Source: Brevibacillus brevis
GTDB taxonomy: Bacteria; Bacillota; Bacilli; Brevibacillales; Brevibacillaceae
Reading direction: 5' to 3'
Assembly (NCBI RefSeq): GCF_022026395.1
Contig: NZ_CP041767.1
Coordinates: 3,132,501-3,196,500 of the forward strand
DNA length: 64,000 nt
This document shows, piece after piece, positions 63,703 through 64,000 of the stretch (its first letter is position 1; every line of letters starts with the position of its first letter). Below the pieces are notes generated by a model. The model saw only the letters and a list, made by a program, of their open reading frames with translations, had not been told where the DNA came from and ran no database searches. The position numbers and the translations under genes were made by a program.

Positions 63703-64000
63703 TTACGAATCTATTCTTGTATTTTCGTTGATCTTTGACCTGCTTTTGACGAAAAGCAATGTTGCTCCCATCAGCATCACAAATAAACCTACTACGGCAA
63801 AAGGCAGATACTTATTCAACTGGTAAAGACTTGTGCTGAGAATCGGTGCGATGACAGCGGAAATTCCTTGGACCGATGCCACAAGCCCCGCAACTCCTCC
63901 TTGCTGTTCATGATCAACGGCAAGCGAAGCTCCTGCCATAAATCCTGGCATCATGAGCCCAGTTCCTACACCAAACAAGAAAAATGCCGCGGCATAGACG
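63703..64000 (-). CDS. MFS transporter, C-terminal part only
   Basis: Visible from the stop at 63703 to the window edge; about 98 residues. FGVGTGLMMPGFMAGASLAV, GGVAGLVASVQGISAVIAPILS and a last hydrophobic helix (YLPFAVVGLFVMLMGATLL) match the C-terminal helices of drug-efflux-type major facilitator proteins. The start and remaining helices lie outside the window. It is upstream of merR on the same strand, with a gap of about 77 bp from the merR start. Confidence 0.75.
   Translation of the reverse strand, partial: VYAAAFFLFGVGTGLMMPGFMAGASLAVDHEQQGGVAGLVASVQGISAVIAPILSTSLYQLNKYLPFAVVGLFVMLMGATLLFVKSRSKINENTRIDS

Overview
The window looks like chromosome from a spore-forming member of the Bacillota, most probably Brevibacillus or a close Paenibacillaceae relative. 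The grounds are an alpha/beta small acid-soluble spore protein, remnants of a GerA-type germination operon, a LutABC lactate locus with its own LutR and permease, strong AGGAGG-type ribosome binding sites, and YpsA, YqeB, YkvI and YerD homologues. The genus is inferred from overall gene character, not from a marker gene. I saw no rRNA, tRNA, CRISPR array or intact insertion sequence.

Layout. 0-5.3 kb: end of an exopolysaccharide O-acetylation type locus (DHHW protein and DUF4358 lipoprotein), an AlkZ/YcaQ-like DNA glycosylase, and a Tet(M)-like ribosomal GTPase. 5.3-15.6 kb: two Crp/Fnr regulators divergent from a nine-gene operon that encodes almost all of anthranilate to 3-hydroxyanthranilate meta-cleavage, ending in pyruvate and acetyl-CoA. 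15.6-20 kb: TetR with YqeB, YpsA, and an FMN glutamate-synthase-like protein. 20-24 kb: a class-III PLP enzyme resembling the phosphonate enzyme PbfA, and a secreted GH5-like protein.

24.2-31.3 kb: a GntR regulator followed by a cystathionine gamma-synthase family enzyme, homoserine dehydrogenase, aldehyde dehydrogenase, S-methylmethionine permease (MmuP) and homocysteine S-methyltransferase (MmuM). Read as one unit, this could be a catabolic route for S-methylmethionine through homoserine and aspartate semialdehyde to aspartate. I consider it the most interesting hypothesis in the window. 31.5-33.3 kb: a decayed island with two broken tyrosine recombinases and strong inverted repeats.

33.8-42.7 kb: mostly housekeeping and envelope genes, including a 37-aa small protein, DeoD, two tandem GT2 glycosyltransferases, a D,D-carboxypeptidase, a small ppGpp synthetase, an M23 peptidase, a spore SASP and a 5'-3' exonuclease. 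42.8-48.7 kb: a MoxR/VWA (RavA-ViaA-like) pair and two membrane transporters. 49-54.6 kb: a frameshifted secreted protein, DUF4261 and MBL-fold genes, GerA/GerC pseudogenes and an EVE-domain protein. 55-62 kb: a formamidase-family enzyme, then the lactate system (permease, LutR, LutABC) with LutR operators at all three promoters. 62.4-64 kb: a short-chain dehydrogenase with a MerR-type promoter, a convergent MerR regulator and the end of an MFS transporter cut by the window edge.

The strongest regulatory readings come from the DNA itself: a Crp/Fnr-like half-site pair placed 41.5 bp upstream of the predicted start of the anthranilate operon; palindromes overlapping the LutR, TetR and GntR promoters; and a 19-20 bp spacer with a palindrome in front of the short-chain dehydrogenase.
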